This document shows, one piece after another, positions 48,653 to 57,749 of a DNA stretch of 64,000 nucleotides (the stretch's first letter is position 1; each line of letters starts with the position of its first letter). The stretch spans positions 2,334,501-2,398,500 of the forward strand of contig NZ_BCAG01000003.1 in the NCBI RefSeq assembly GCF_001293685.1, read 5' to 3'. Origin of the DNA: Desulfatitalea tepidiphila. GTDB taxonomy: Bacteria; Desulfobacterota; Desulfobacteria; Desulfobacterales; Desulfosarcinaceae. A model generated the notes under the pieces. That model had not been told where the DNA came from. It searched no databases and saw only the letters and a program-made list of their open reading frames with translations. The translations under genes and the position numbers were made by a program.

Positions 48653-49214
48653 CCTGCGATATGAGCGACATGATAGGATACGCCTATCGGGTGCGCCACG
48701 CCTCCTTATCGTCGCCCTGCTGGGGGTCATCTTGAGCGCCGGCATCCTGGCGGCGGAGGAGCCCCAGGCACCCGAAACGCCGGCCGACCCGATTCACATC
48801 ACGGCCGATCGCCTCGTCAGCGACACCCAACGCCGCAACGCCCAGTTCAGCGGCAATGTCAAAGTGGTGCAAGGCGATACGACCATCACGGCCGATCGCC
48901 TGACCCTGGTCTACGCCGAGGGTGCCTCCTCTGAAGACGGAACCACCGCCGACAGCATCGAGCGCATCGAAGCCGATGGCAACGTGCGTATCGTCATGGA
49001 TGGTCGGGTGGCCGAAAGCGAACGCGCCATCTATCGCACCGATGAACGCACCCTGGTGTTGACCGGACAGAACGCCAAGGTGACCAGTGGACAGGATGTG
49101 ATCGAAAGCAGCAAGATCACCTTTTATCGCGACAGTGGCAATGTGAAGATGGAAGGCGACCCAAAGGGCCAGGTCAAGGCCATTATTCGGTCCAATCAAA
49201 GAGGCTTGAACTGA
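48633..49214 (+). CDS. lptA: LPS transport periplasmic protein LptA
   Basis: 193 residues. A signal-anchor (RLLIVALLGVILSAGILAAE region, ~25-42), then an OstA-like domain: DPIHITADRLVSDTQRRNAQ (~52-71), GNVKVVQGDTTITADRLTLV (~74-93), IEADGNVRIV and SERAIYRTDERTLVLTGQNA. ATG 48633 has AAGGAGAT upstream; an in-frame ATG at 48618 overlaps that site. LptA bridges LPS across the periplasm. It overlaps the end of lptC by 20 bases. Confidence 0.88.
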   Translation: MNDRRYNLRYERHDRIRLSGAPRLLIVALLGVILSAGILAAEEPQAPETPADPIHITADRLVSDTQRRNAQFSGNVKVVQGDTTITADRLTLVYAEGASSEDGTTADSIERIEADGNVRIVMDGRVAESERAIYRTDERTLVLTGQNAKVTSGQDVIESSKITFYRDSGNVKMEGDPKGQVKAIIRSNQRGLN

Positions 49215-49270
49215 TTTGAGCGAGCTGCTATACCAACTTTCCGGCATCGACTGGGAAAGACAGGAACTTC

Positions 49271-49993
49271 ATGGCAACCTTAGCCATTGAAAATTTAGCA
49301 AAAAGCTACAACGGCCGCCAAGTCGTCAAAACGGTCAACCTTCGGGTGTCTTCCGGAGAGGTCATCGGATTGTTGGGGCCCAATGGGGCCGGTAAAACCA
49401 CGACCTTCTACATGGTGGTCGGCATGGTAAAACCGGAAGCCGGGAGAGTGCTTCTTGACGAAGAGGACATCACCGACTACCCCATGTACATGCGGGCTCG
49501 CAAGGGCGTTGGATACTTGCCACAGGAGGCATCGATCTTCCGTAAGCTGACCGTATCGGAAAATATCCTGGCCATCCTGGAGACGATGCCCATTCCCAAG
49601 CCGGAACAAAAACAAAGGACAGAGGCGCTATTGGAAGAACTGGGGATCAAACATCTGAGCCATCAAAAAGCCAGCGTCCTGTCGGGTGGTGAGCGGCGCC
49701 GGCTGGAAATCAGCCGGGCCTTGGCGACCAATCCGGATTTTATTTTGCTGGACGAGCCGTTTGCCGGTATCGATCCATTGGCCGTCATCGATATTAAAAA
49801 AATCATCGGGCACCTGAAACAGCGTAACATCGGTATCTTGATTTCGGACCACAACGTGCGCGAAACTCTGGAAGCCTGCGACCAGGCGTTCATATTAGCC
49901 AACGGAGAAGTCATCGAATCGGGAACTCCGCAAACCATCGCCAACAGCAAAATCGCCCGGCAAATCTACCTGGGTGAAGAATTCAGGTTGTAA
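49271..49993 (+). CDS. lptB: LPS export ABC transporter ATP-binding protein LptB
   Basis: 240 residues. Walker A LLGPNGAGKTTTFYMVVG (~34-51), Q-loop GYLPQEASIFRKLTV (~82-96), ABC signature SVLSGGERRRLEISRALA (~134-151), Walker B FILLDEPFAGIDP (~157-169), switch HIS in ISDHNVRETLEACDQ. Powers LPS extraction. The lptF/lptG partners are not in this window. AGGAA lies seven bases before the ATG. Confidence 0.96.
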   Translation: MATLAIENLAKSYNGRQVVKTVNLRVSSGEVIGLLGPNGAGKTTTFYMVVGMVKPEAGRVLLDEEDITDYPMYMRARKGVGYLPQEASIFRKLTVSENILAILETMPIPKPEQKQRTEALLEELGIKHLSHQKASVLSGGERRRLEISRALATNPDFILLDEPFAGIDPLAVIDIKKIIGHLKQRNIGILISDHNVRETLEACDQAFILANGEVIESGTPQTIANSKIARQIYLGEEFRL

Positions 49994-49994
49994 C

Positions 49995-51431
49995 ATGGCC
50001 ATTGAACTTCGACAACAACTCAAACTGACCCAGCAGCTGATCATGACCCCGCAGCTGCAGATGGCTATCAAGCTGCTGCAGCTGTCGCGTCTGGAGCTGA
50101 TGGATGCCATCCGGCAGGAGTTGGAAGAAAACCCGACTCTCGAAGAGAGTCTGGAAACGGTGTCCAAGGATCAACTGGCCGGCGATGAGCAGGTCCAGGT
50201 AGAGGTCCCTGAAAAAACCCAGGAAGTCACCATCGATGAAAAAATCCCCAGCGATATCGACTGGAGCAACTATATCGATGAGTACAACTCACCCGGTCGT
50301 ATCCGTTTTGAAACCGAGGACCGCGACACGCCCCAATACGAGGCGTTCATTTCCCACAAGGAATCTCTCAGCGACCATCTTTTGTGGCAACTTTTAATGG
50401 CCTCTCCGTCGGAGGAAGAAAAACGTATCGGGTCCCTGATCATCGGCAATCTGGACAAGGACGGTTACCTGCAATCCAGCACGGAAGAGCTGGCTGTTCA
50501 GGCAGGCGTGACCGCAGATGATATCGAAGAAGTACTTTTCCTATTGCAAAGCTTCGATCCCATCGGCGTGTGCGCCAGGGATCTGACCGAATGTCTTCTG
50601 CTGCAAGCCCGCGCCCTCGGCTTGAAAGACTCCCTGGTCACCCGAATCATCTCAGATCATATCAACCACCTGGAAAACAAAAACTACAAGGCCATCTGCA
50701 AGGCCTTGAAAGTCAGCATCGATGAAGTCATCGCGGCGGTCGAAGTCATCACCAACATGGAGCCCAAACCCGGCCGGGCTTTCAGCGACGATGAACCCCA
50801 ATACATTACGCCAGACATCTATGTTTATAAAACCGAAGATGACTTTGCCATTGTCATCAACGATGACGGCCTGCCCAAGCTCAAGGTCAACTCGTTTTAC
50901 AAGCAGGCCATCACCCGTGACAAGGACGTCGGCGGCAATGCCCGAAACTATATTCAAGACAAGCTGCGCTCCGCCGCATGGCTGATTCGCAGCATTCATC
51001 AACGCCAGAAAACGATTTACAAGGTGATGGAGAGTATTCTCAAATACCAGCGTGCTTTTTTCGACCAGGGCATCACCCACCTCAAGCCCATGGTGCTCCG
51101 TGATGTGGCCGAAGATATCGGTATGCACGAATCGACCATCAGTCGGGTGACGACCAACAAATATGCCTATACGCCGCAAGGCATATTCGAACTGAAATAC
51201 TTCTTCAACAGTTCAATCAAGAGGGTCCATGGAGAAGCCATTGCATCCGCCAGCGTGATGGAAAAAATCCGCCGACTGATTGAATCCGAAAACCCCCGCA
51301 AGCCCCATTCCGACAGCAAAATGGCCGACCTTCTCAAAGCCCAGAATATTGACATCGCCCGGCGGACGGTGGCCAAATATCGCGAAATGATGGGCGTTTT
51401 GCCATCGAGCAAACGTAAAAAATATACGTAA
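49995..51431 (+). CDS. rpoN: RNA polymerase sigma-54 factor
   Basis: 478 residues. Region I: ELRQQLKLTQQLIMTPQLQM (~4-23) with the Gln/Leu-rich activator-interaction pattern and an acidic region II (~48-110). Core-binding domain ~110-270; HTH segment RDVAEDIGMHESTISRVTTN (~366-385); RpoN box ARRTVAKYRE at ~456-465. The start is ATG 49995, right after the lptB stop. It matches the conserved lptB-rpoN-hpf order of many Gram-negatives. Confidence 0.97.
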   Translation: MAIELRQQLKLTQQLIMTPQLQMAIKLLQLSRLELMDAIRQELEENPTLEESLETVSKDQLAGDEQVQVEVPEKTQEVTIDEKIPSDIDWSNYIDEYNSPGRIRFETEDRDTPQYEAFISHKESLSDHLLWQLLMASPSEEEKRIGSLIIGNLDKDGYLQSSTEELAVQAGVTADDIEEVLFLLQSFDPIGVCARDLTECLLLQARALGLKDSLVTRIISDHINHLENKNYKAICKALKVSIDEVIAAVEVITNMEPKPGRAFSDDEPQYITPDIYVYKTEDDFAIVINDDGLPKLKVNSFYKQAITRDKDVGGNARNYIQDKLRSAAWLIRSIHQRQKTIYKVMESILKYQRAFFDQGITHLKPMVLRDVAEDIGMHESTISRVTTNKYAYTPQGIFELKYFFNSSIKRVHGEAIASASVMEKIRRLIESENPRKPHSDSKMADLLKAQNIDIARRTVAKYREMMGVLPSSKRKKYT

Positions 51432-51449
51432 GCAGGGCACATGAAACAG

Positions 51450-51477
51450 TTGCAATCCGTTCAACCATATTTAAATT
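51450..51477 (+). promoter_or_regulatory. Possible promoter between rpoN and hpf
   Basis: TTGCAA, 16-base spacer, TAAATT inside the AT-rich TTTAAATTTAAA. It would give hpf its own start upstream of the 16-bp palindrome at 51498. Confidence 0.35.
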
Positions 51478-51497
51478 TAAAATGTTAGGTCGGGTTT

Positions 51498-51513
51498 GGT
51501 ATGCATGCATACC
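51498..51513. promoter_or_regulatory. Perfect 16-bp palindrome in the hpf leader
   Basis: GGTATGCATGCATACC, 38 bases upstream of the hpf start. It could be an operator or form a short hairpin in the leader RNA. Confidence 0.5.
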
Positions 51514-51551
51514 CATTTGCGATGACCCTTATCCACAAGGAGGCATCTTTT

Positions 51552-52079
51552 ATGCAAACATCTGTTACCTTCAAGAATCTCGACCCCTCCGATCACATCA
51601 AAAACTACATCGTTGAAAAACTCAACCGCTTCGACAAATACCTTCACAACCCGGGTGAAGCCAACGTGGTCCTCTCCGTGGAAAAGTTCAGACACACCGC
51701 CGAGGTCAACATCACAGGCGATCGCATGACCATCAACGGCAAGGAAGAGACCGAGGACATGTACTCGGCCATCGACATGGTTCTGGACAAACTCGAAAAG
51801 CAGATCAAGAAAGGCAAACAGAAGGTAAGAGACCGCCGTTCCAACAAAGGCAAAGCCAAAACTGTCATGGGAGGAGCCGGCCCGGTGGAGAGAGAGGGAG
51901 AGAGGCGCGTCATGGTCCAGAACATCGAATACAAGCCCATGGATGTCGATGAAGCCATCATGCAAATGGACCTGGTGGAGGACTCCTTTCTCGTCTTTAC
52001 CAATGCCCGATCCGATCGGGTCAATGTCCTGTACCGGCGAAAAGACGGCAACTACGGTCTCATTCAACCCAACCCCTGA
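51552..52079 (+). CDS. hpf: Ribosome hibernation-promoting factor, long form
   Basis: 175 residues. The N-terminal HPF/RaiA domain (~1-100) has FKNLDPSDHIKNYIVEKLNR and IDMVLDKLEKQIKKGKQKVR; a Gly/Ala linker (GKAKTVMGGAG) leads to a C-terminal domain (~120-175) with PMDVDEAIMQMDLVEDSFLV and VLYRRKDGNYGLIQP, as in long HPF that dimerises ribosomes to 100S. AAGGAGG precedes ATG 51552; the frame from 51501 is extra. Confidence 0.95.
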   Translation: MQTSVTFKNLDPSDHIKNYIVEKLNRFDKYLHNPGEANVVLSVEKFRHTAEVNITGDRMTINGKEETEDMYSAIDMVLDKLEKQIKKGKQKVRDRRSNKGKAKTVMGGAGPVEREGERRVMVQNIEYKPMDVDEAIMQMDLVEDSFLVFTNARSDRVNVLYRRKDGNYGLIQPNP

Positions 52080-52124
52080 CAAGGAATCGTTTCTTTATTA
52101 AACCTGTTGTCCAAAACCCTTCGG

Positions 52125-52152
52125 GTGGATATGCGCTAACGCGCGTATCCAC
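52125..52152. repeat. 12-bp stem hairpin between hpf and ptsN
   Basis: GTGGATATGCGC, TAAC loop, GCGCGTATCCAC with one G-T pair. No T-run follows, so it is more like an intergenic repeat or processing hairpin than a terminator. Confidence 0.6.
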
Positions 52153-52217
52153 GCCTGCGGGGCCCGACTCATACGCGCCACGACGTCCGAGGCGAAAACG
52201 AACAGCGGTGAATCCCA

Positions 52218-52676
52218 ATGAAGATCCTGGATGTACTGACTCCCGACACGATCTGCATCGATCTGAAAGCTAGAGACAAAAAGGGCATTCTGGATGAACT
52301 GGTCGCACCGGTCGTCGCCATGACGGGCACCAGCCACGAAGAGCTGTTAAAAGTGCTCATGGAACGGGAACGCCTCGGCAGCACGGGTATCGGCGGCGGC
52401 ATCGGCATTCCCCATGGAAAACTGAAAAATCTGGACCAGCTGATACTTGGTTTCGGGTTGAGCCGCAGAGGCGCCAACTTCGAATCCATGGACAACCGGC
52501 CGACCCACATCTTTTTCCTGCTGCTCACCCCCGAAGACTCTGCCGGGCTGCATTTAAAGCTGCTTGCCCGCCTCTCGCGACTGCTCAAGAACGAAGATTT
52601 CAAGTCCCAACTCATGCAGGCCACCCGAACCGAAGAGATCCTCGACATCATCCGTGAAAAGGATGAAGACTTTTAA
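52218..52676 (+). CDS. ptsN: PTS IIA-like nitrogen regulatory protein PtsN
   Basis: 152 residues, EIIA(Ntr)/fructose-type IIA fold. The phospho-accepting His is in TGIGGGIGIPHGKLKNL (~56-72). LELGRSR-like helices ARLSRLLKNEDFKSQLMQA (~115-133) follow. It regulates nitrogen and potassium systems rather than sugar uptake in characterised species. rapZ starts three bases after it. Confidence 0.92.
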   Translation: MKILDVLTPDTICIDLKARDKKGILDELVAPVVAMTGTSHEELLKVLMERERLGSTGIGGGIGIPHGKLKNLDQLILGFGLSRRGANFESMDNRPTHIFFLLLTPEDSAGLHLKLLARLSRLLKNEDFKSQLMQATRTEEILDIIREKDEDF

Positions 52677-52678
52677 AC

Positions 52679-53551
52679 ATGCAAAAAAGGCCGATCATCA
52701 TCGTGACCGGGTGCTCCGGGTCGGGCAAAAGCACGGCCCTGGCTGCCTTTGAAGATGCGGGGTTCCACTGCATCGACAATATGCCCACGCAGCTCGTGCA
52801 TCACTTTTTGCAGGTCCTGGAAAAACAGAACCCGACAGACGAAATTGCCGGCTGGGTCTTTGGCATGGACCTGCGCGACAAAAACTTTTTAAAACATTAC
52901 CCCGGCTTGCTGGCCGATTTGAAAAACAGCGGGTACACCACCAGGATCGTATTTCTGGAAGCCGACGAGCAGGTCCTGTTGCGGCGCTACAACCAAACAC
53001 GCCGCCATCATCCGCTGGGGCGATCCGGCAGTCTTCTCGATGCCATTCAGGCCGAAAAGACCAAGATCAAACCGTTGCGTGATGCGTCGGACCACATCAT
53101 CGATACGACCCACCTCAGCGTGCATGAGCTGAAGTTTGCCATATTGAACCTTGCCCGGCAGCACACGGCCATCTCGGGAATGGCCATCAACGTGGTCTCC
53201 TTCGGATTCAAGCATGGCAGTCCTCCGGAAGCGGACCTGTTGATGGATGTGCGTTTTTTGCCAAACCCCTATTTTGTTCCTGAACTCAAGGCCTTGGACG
53301 GTGAAAACAAGGAAATCCAGGACTTCGTCTTGAAAGCCCCCGAAACGGGCTTATTTTTAAATAATTTTTTGAAACTTCTGGACCCATTGATTCCGTTATA
53401 CGAAAAGGAAGGCAAGGCCTACTTGACCATTGCCATCGGGTGCACCGGCGGGCGCCATCGATCGGTTGTGATCGCCAAGCAGATCTACGATCATATTCAC
53501 AAGACCCAGCCCACGGTGCGACTGGTTCACCGAGACATCCAATCCGGTTGA
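52679..53551 (+). CDS. rapZ: RNase adapter protein RapZ
   Basis: 290 residues. N-terminal P-loop VTGCSGSGKSTALAAFED (~9-26), VLLRRYNQTRRHHPLGRSG (~99-117), and C-terminal VSFGFKHGSPPEADLLMDVR, IGCTGGRHRSVVIAKQI (~256-272) and HRDI. In enterobacteria RapZ controls GlmS through small RNAs; here the partners are unknown. It is placed between ptsN and an EIIA(Man) gene, as in many proteobacteria. Confidence 0.95.
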   Translation: MQKRPIIIVTGCSGSGKSTALAAFEDAGFHCIDNMPTQLVHHFLQVLEKQNPTDEIAGWVFGMDLRDKNFLKHYPGLLADLKNSGYTTRIVFLEADEQVLLRRYNQTRRHHPLGRSGSLLDAIQAEKTKIKPLRDASDHIIDTTHLSVHELKFAILNLARQHTAISGMAINVVSFGFKHGSPPEADLLMDVRFLPNPYFVPELKALDGENKEIQDFVLKAPETGLFLNNFLKLLDPLIPLYEKEGKAYLTIAIGCTGGRHRSVVIAKQIYDHIHKTQPTVRLVHRDIQSG

Positions 53552-53583
53552 GCACAAACCCATAAAAAGGAAAATTGCCAAAA

Positions 53584-54003
53584 ATGATCGGAATCCTCAT
53601 CGTCAGCCACCGGCAACTCGGCGACGCGCTGATTGATTGCGTCGAGTTTATCATGGGTGAACGTCCCAGTGCATTGGCCGCCATATCCATCGATCTTCGT
53701 GAAAATGCCGCCGATTTGCGAACCAAAATCGAAAAGGGAATCAAGGAAGTAGGAAAGGGCGACGGCGTTCTGATCATGACCGACATGTTCGGCGGCACCC
53801 CCTCCAATTTGAGTTACGCTTTCTTGGACGAGGGCCACATCGAGGTCATTTCCGGTGTCAATTTACCCATGGTGGTCAAGGCCGTTGGCATGCGGGATAA
53901 AAAGGGCTTGTCTCAACTGGCCGAATACCTGGAAAACTTCGGCAAAAAGAGCATCTCCCTGGCCAGTGGTATCCTGAAAGGAAACAAACGCAGCCAGGGA
54001 TGA
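53584..54003 (+). CDS. PTS mannose-type EIIA domain protein
   Basis: 139 residues. The phosphorylated His is in GILIVSHRQLGDALI (~3-17, His9); LIMTDMFGGTPSNLSY (~62-77) and VISGVNLPMVVKAV (~87-100) are typical. ATG 53584 is chosen by homologue pattern; TTG 53575 is better placed after AAGG and cannot be excluded. No transport EIIB/EIIC/EIID follows, so it is probably part of a regulatory PTS. Confidence 0.9.
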   Translation: MIGILIVSHRQLGDALIDCVEFIMGERPSALAAISIDLRENAADLRTKIEKGIKEVGKGDGVLIMTDMFGGTPSNLSYAFLDEGHIEVISGVNLPMVVKAVGMRDKKGLSQLAEYLENFGKKSISLASGILKGNKRSQG

Positions 54004-54058
54004 TCGCCTTATTCCCATTAAGCAACCTCATACCTCGAACGTACGAAAAGGAGGCAAG

Positions 54059-55063
54059 ATGAGCATCAAGTTAGCAATCAATGGATTTGGCAGGATCGGC
54101 CGGGTAGTCTTCAGGGCGTCCTTGAAACATCCCGAAATCCAAGTCGTGGCCATCAATGACCTGACCGACGCCGCCACCATGGCCCACCTGCTCAAGCACG
54201 ATTCGGTCCACGGCAAGCTCGACATGGAGATCCACGCAGAGGACAACGCCATCGTGGTGGACGGACGCAGCGTCGCCTACACGGCCGTGAAGGATCCTGC
54301 CCAACTGCCGTGGCAGTCGATGGGTGTGGACATCGTCATGGAGTGTACCGGCCTTTTCCGGGACCGGGCCAGTGCCGCCAAACACCTTACCGCCGGCGCC
54401 CGCAAGGTCATCATTTCAGCCCCGGCCAAAGAACCGGACGCCACCATCGTCATGGGCGTCAACCACACCACCTATGATCCCAAACAACATCACGTGATCT
54501 CCAATGCATCCTGCACCACCAACTGCCTGGCCCCGGTGGCCAAGGTGTTGATGGAAAAGTTCGGTATCCAGAACGGTCTCATGACCACCATCCACTCCTA
54601 TACCGGCGATCAGCGGCTGCTCGACTTTCCCCATAAAGATCTCCGCCGGGCCCGTGCCGCAGCCCTTTCCATGATCCCTACTACCACCGGCGCGGCCAAG
54701 GCGGTCGCCCTGGTCCTGCCCGAACTGACCGGAAAGCTCAACGGCCTGGCCATACGCGTTCCCACTCCCAACGTCTCTTTGGTCGACGTGGTGGTGAACG
54801 TCAACAAGAGCGGCGTCACCGTAACGGATGTCAACGACGCCTTGAAAGCCGCAGCCGAAGGCGAACTGGCCGGCATCCTGGGATTCAGTGACTTGCCCCT
54901 GGTTTCGTCCGACTTCAACGGCAGCACCCTCTCTTCCATAGTCGATGCGGACAACACTTATGCCATCGATCAGATGGTCAAGGTTCTTTCGTGGTACGAC
55001 AACGAAACAGGGTACTCTCATCGCATGGTGGACCTGGCCGCCATGATCGGCAAGACGCTGTAA
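54059..55063 (+). CDS. gap: Type I glyceraldehyde-3-phosphate dehydrogenase
   Basis: 334 residues. NAD-binding AINGFGRIGRVVFRASLKH (~5-23), catalytic Cys in SNASCTTNCLAPVAKV (~149-164), HSYTGDQRLLDFPHKDLRRA (~177-196) and SWYDNETGYSHRMVDL (~311-326). AAAAGGAGGCAAG precedes the ATG. First of gap-tpiA-secG; phosphoglycerate kinase is not between gap and tpiA here. Confidence 0.97.
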   Translation: MSIKLAINGFGRIGRVVFRASLKHPEIQVVAINDLTDAATMAHLLKHDSVHGKLDMEIHAEDNAIVVDGRSVAYTAVKDPAQLPWQSMGVDIVMECTGLFRDRASAAKHLTAGARKVIISAPAKEPDATIVMGVNHTTYDPKQHHVISNASCTTNCLAPVAKVLMEKFGIQNGLMTTIHSYTGDQRLLDFPHKDLRRARAAALSMIPTTTGAAKAVALVLPELTGKLNGLAIRVPTPNVSLVDVVVNVNKSGVTVTDVNDALKAAAEGELAGILGFSDLPLVSSDFNGSTLSSIVDADNTYAIDQMVKVLSWYDNETGYSHRMVDLAAMIGKTL

Positions 55064-55098
55064 AAAGTATGGACACTTAACCTCACGGGAGGAGTCTC

Positions 55099-55860
55099 AT
55101 GTCCAACCGCCGCCCTCTCATCGCCGGTAATTGGAAAATGCATAAGACCGGCAAGGAAGCCGTCGAGGCCGCAAAAGCACTGAAAGCACTGGTGGCCGGC
55201 GTCACCTCGGTGGAAGTGATGATCGCACCGACCTTTACCACACTGGCCCAGGTATCGGCCGAAATCGCGACCAGCCCAATCGCATTGGGCGCCCAGAACA
55301 TGCACTGGGAACCCAAAGGCGCTTTCACGGGTGAAATAGCCGCCGACATGCTGGTGGACGCCGGGTGCCGTTATGTGATCCTGGGCCACTCGGAACGCCG
55401 CCAGTTCTTTGGAGAGACCGACCAGACCGTCAACAAAAAAATCCGGGCCGCCGTCCAGTCTGGTTTGAGCCCTGTGTTCTGTATCGGTGAAAGTGAAGCC
55501 GAGCGAGAAGCCGGACAGACATTTTCTGTACTTGACAAACAGATCCGAAAAGGTTTAGAGAGCTTTGTTTTACAGGATCTGCAGGCCCTTGTGGTGGCCT
55601 ACGAGCCGGTCTGGGCCATCGGTACCGGCAAGACCGCCACCAAGGAACAGGCCCAGGAAGTCCATGCCCATCTCCGCGCCGAACTCGGGCAGATGTTCGG
55701 TGCCGATTTTGCCCAGCGCATGCGGATCCTATACGGTGGAAGCGTCAAACCTTCCAACGTGAAAGAGTTGATGGCCATGCCGGATGTGGACGGTGCGCTG
55801 GTGGGTGGCGCCAGCCTCGATCCGGAAACTTTCAGCCAGCTGGTTCATTACCAAAGCTGA
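55099..55860 (+). CDS. tpiA: Triose-phosphate isomerase
   Basis: 253 residues. AGNWKMHKT (Lys), GAQNMHWEPKGAFTGEIAAD (~62-81), ILGHSERRQFFGETD (His, ~95-109), VVAYEPVWAIGTGKTAT (Glu, ~164-180), ILYGGSVKPSNV and GALVGGASLDP. All active-site residues are present. GGGAGGAG before the ATG; 35 bases after gap. Confidence 0.97.
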   Translation: MSNRRPLIAGNWKMHKTGKEAVEAAKALKALVAGVTSVEVMIAPTFTTLAQVSAEIATSPIALGAQNMHWEPKGAFTGEIAADMLVDAGCRYVILGHSERRQFFGETDQTVNKKIRAAVQSGLSPVFCIGESEAEREAGQTFSVLDKQIRKGLESFVLQDLQALVVAYEPVWAIGTGKTATKEQAQEVHAHLRAELGQMFGADFAQRMRILYGGSVKPSNVKELMAMPDVDGALVGGASLDPETFSQLVHYQS

Positions 55861-55874
55861 TCAACGGGTAGAAA

Positions 55875-56285
55875 ATGTCGATACTGATCGTAGTCGTTCA
55901 TGTAATTGTTTGCATCGCGCTGATTCTCATCGTCCTGCTCCAGACCGGTAAAGGGGCGGACATGGGCGCGGCCTTCGGCGGCGGGGGCAGCCAGACGCTG
56001 TTCGGTGCCACAGGCGCCTCCACCTTTCTGAGCAAGGCGACCACCGCGGCCGCCATCGTCTTCATGCTCACCTCCCTGGCATTGGCCTACATGTACAGCA
56101 GCCCGGGTGAAAAGCGACTGGTCACCGATCTGCCAAACCAGGAACAATCCCAAACCCTGCCGGCCGCAACGGACGATAACGCTCCGGCGACAGAAGCGCA
56201 GAGCACCGATCAGCAACCCGCTGCCCAGGAAGCCGCACCGGCGCCCCAAACACCGGCAGCTACGGAGGAGCCAGAAAAGAACTGA
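55875..56285 (+). CDS. secG: Preprotein translocase subunit SecG
   Basis: 136 residues, with two TM segments: [20 protein letters not shown] (~3-22) and [15 protein letters not shown] (~60-74). Between them is the conserved [20 protein letters not shown] loop. The C-terminal ~55 residues are a Pro/Ala/Gln-rich tail that is longer than in E. coli SecG. Follows tpiA, an order common in bacteria, with tRNA-Leu just after. Confidence 0.93.
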   Translation: MSILIVVVHVIVCIALILIVLLQTGKGADMGAAFGGGGSQTLFGATGASTFLSKATTAAAIVFMLTSLALAYMYSSPGEKRLVTDLPNQEQSQTLPAATDDNAPATEAQSTDQQPAAQEAAPAPQTPAATEEPEKN

Positions 56286-56300
56286 TCGCATACATTTTGT

Positions 56301-56386
56301 GCCGAAGTGGTGGAACTTGGTAGACACGCTATCTTGAGGGGGTAGTGGCGCGAGCCGTGCCGGTTCAAGTCCGGCCTTCGGCACCA
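56301..56386 (+). tRNA. tRNA-Leu (GAG anticodon)
   Basis: 86 bases with encoded CCA. Acceptor stem GCCGAAG/CTTCGGC, anticodon stem CTATC/GGTAG around the loop TTGAGGG (anticodon GAG), a variable arm as in class II tRNA, and T arm GCCGG/CCGGC with TTCAAGT. Its 3' end is the likely attachment site of the integrase-carrying element that follows. Confidence 0.95.
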
Positions 56387-56401
56387 AATCTGAAATAAAC
56401 G

Positions 56402-56430
56402 AAGGGTCTCGGTAACTTACCGGGGCCCTT
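56402..56430 (+). terminator. Hairpin after tRNA-Leu
   Basis: AAGGGTCTCGGTAA, one-base loop region (C), TTACCGGGGCCCTT; fourteen pairs counting G-T wobbles. It overlaps the 3' end of the integrase gene by 14 bases and could end transcription from both sides. Confidence 0.6.
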
Positions 56431-57679
56431 TGTCGTCATATGCAAAAATATGCATATTTGGTACACGATTTGGTACACCTTTTTCTCCCACCAATGCTTC
56501 TTCCAAACCGTCTCTTCCCTCCCCCGGCAGCCAGTGGCAGTAGACATCCATGGTAATCGAAATCGAGCTGTGGCCGAGCTGTTTTTGGACATAGCCGGGG
56601 CTGCGGTGCGCGGTCAAAAGCAGGGTTGCATAGGTGTGTCTCAAATCGTGGGGGTTGCGCACCCGCAGGGCGGCGGCGTTGCAGACCCTTTTCATCAGAT
56701 AAAGCACCTTACGCTGGGAATACGGCCAGTTACCTTGTTCGGTAGGATCGACGAACAACAGATCGATGCGCCCTCCCCTGCCCTCTTTGAGGCTATCCTT
56801 TTTTAGCAGCTGGCAATAGACTTGAAGATCGGCGACCAAAAAATCGGGCAGATCGATCAAACGGGTCTTGCCAGCCTTGGGCCGGCCAAACTCGCGGCAC
56901 TTATAGCTTTGGGCCACGTAATACGTGCGCCGTGACGGGTTGAAATGCTCGGCGCGCATGGCCAGCGCCTCCCCCAGCCGCAAGCCGGCAAAGGCCATCA
57001 TTTTGAGGATCATCACCTCGGTGGGGGTTGCGATCCTTTGGGCGTGGGCAAGAAAATGCTCCAGCTCGCTGCGTGAAAACGGATCGGGGGCTTTGAGATC
57101 GCGGCGGTTTTTCGGCGGCAAAATCGACTTAAGCAAACCGGCGCTGGGATTGCCGCTGACCAGTTCGTCATCCATCGCCTCGTTGTACACCCCGCTGATC
57201 ACGCCATGTACGGCTTCGATGGTCGCCGGCGACATGGTACGGGCAAGCTCCTTTAAGAACACCTTGATCTCCTTGCGTCCGATTTCGGCCAGGTGCTTTT
57301 TAAAAATCGCATGTGGCCAAATGTGCAGCCTGAAAATCTGCTCATAGCGCTCCTGGGTGTAAGGGGACCAGCGGGCCGTGTTTCCGACCAGCCACTGCCG
57401 GCTGTAATCTTTAAAGGGCGGGCCTTTGGATTTTTCATGGGGTTTAATCTCTCCGGCCGGGACCAGCTTATCGATCTTGGCCGCGATCGCTTCGGCGGCC
57501 TTGATCGCCGCAACGAGTCCAGGCCGTCCGTCCCCGATGGTCTTGTTCTTGCGCAGCCCGTTTTTGGTGGCATATACGGTCCACTTGCCCCGCTGGTCTT
57601 TGCGAACCTGAATGCCTTTGGCCACGTGATAGACGGAACCGAACTTACCTTCCTTGGAACTGTATTTGCGCCAGGGCAT
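56417..57679 (-). CDS. Phage-type tyrosine integrase
   Basis: 420 residues. Arm-binding N-terminal domain (~1-75), SAM-like core-binding domain (~90-185), catalytic domain (~205-400). Catalytic residues: Arg in AGLRLGEALAM (~232), HxxR in NPHDLRHTYATLL (~340), His in KQLGHSSISITM (~363) and Tyr in MDVYCHW (~378). AAAGGAGG eight bases before the ATG. Its 3' end points at tRNA-Leu, 30 bases away, which fits tRNA-targeted integration. The C-terminus (MHIFAYDDKGPR) reads into the tRNA-proximal hairpin. Confidence 0.92.
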   Translation of the reverse strand: MPWRKYSSKEGKFGSVYHVAKGIQVRKDQRGKWTVYATKNGLRKNKTIGDGRPGLVAAIKAAEAIAAKIDKLVPAGEIKPHEKSKGPPFKDYSRQWLVGNTARWSPYTQERYEQIFRLHIWPHAIFKKHLAEIGRKEIKVFLKELARTMSPATIEAVHGVISGVYNEAMDDELVSGNPSAGLLKSILPPKNRRDLKAPDPFSRSELEHFLAHAQRIATPTEVMILKMMAFAGLRLGEALAMRAEHFNPSRRTYYVAQSYKCREFGRPKAGKTRLIDLPDFLVADLQVYCQLLKKDSLKEGRGGRIDLLFVDPTEQGNWPYSQRKVLYLMKRVCNAAALRVRNPHDLRHTYATLLLTAHRSPGYVQKQLGHSSISITMDVYCHWLPGEGRDGLEEALVGEKGVPNRVPNMHIFAYDDKGPR

Positions 57680-57749
57680 GGATTGCCTCCTTTCGTTTTA
57701 CCCTGACTGCATATTCGCAGCCCCAAGGTATCAAAAGGTTGCGCTCGGT

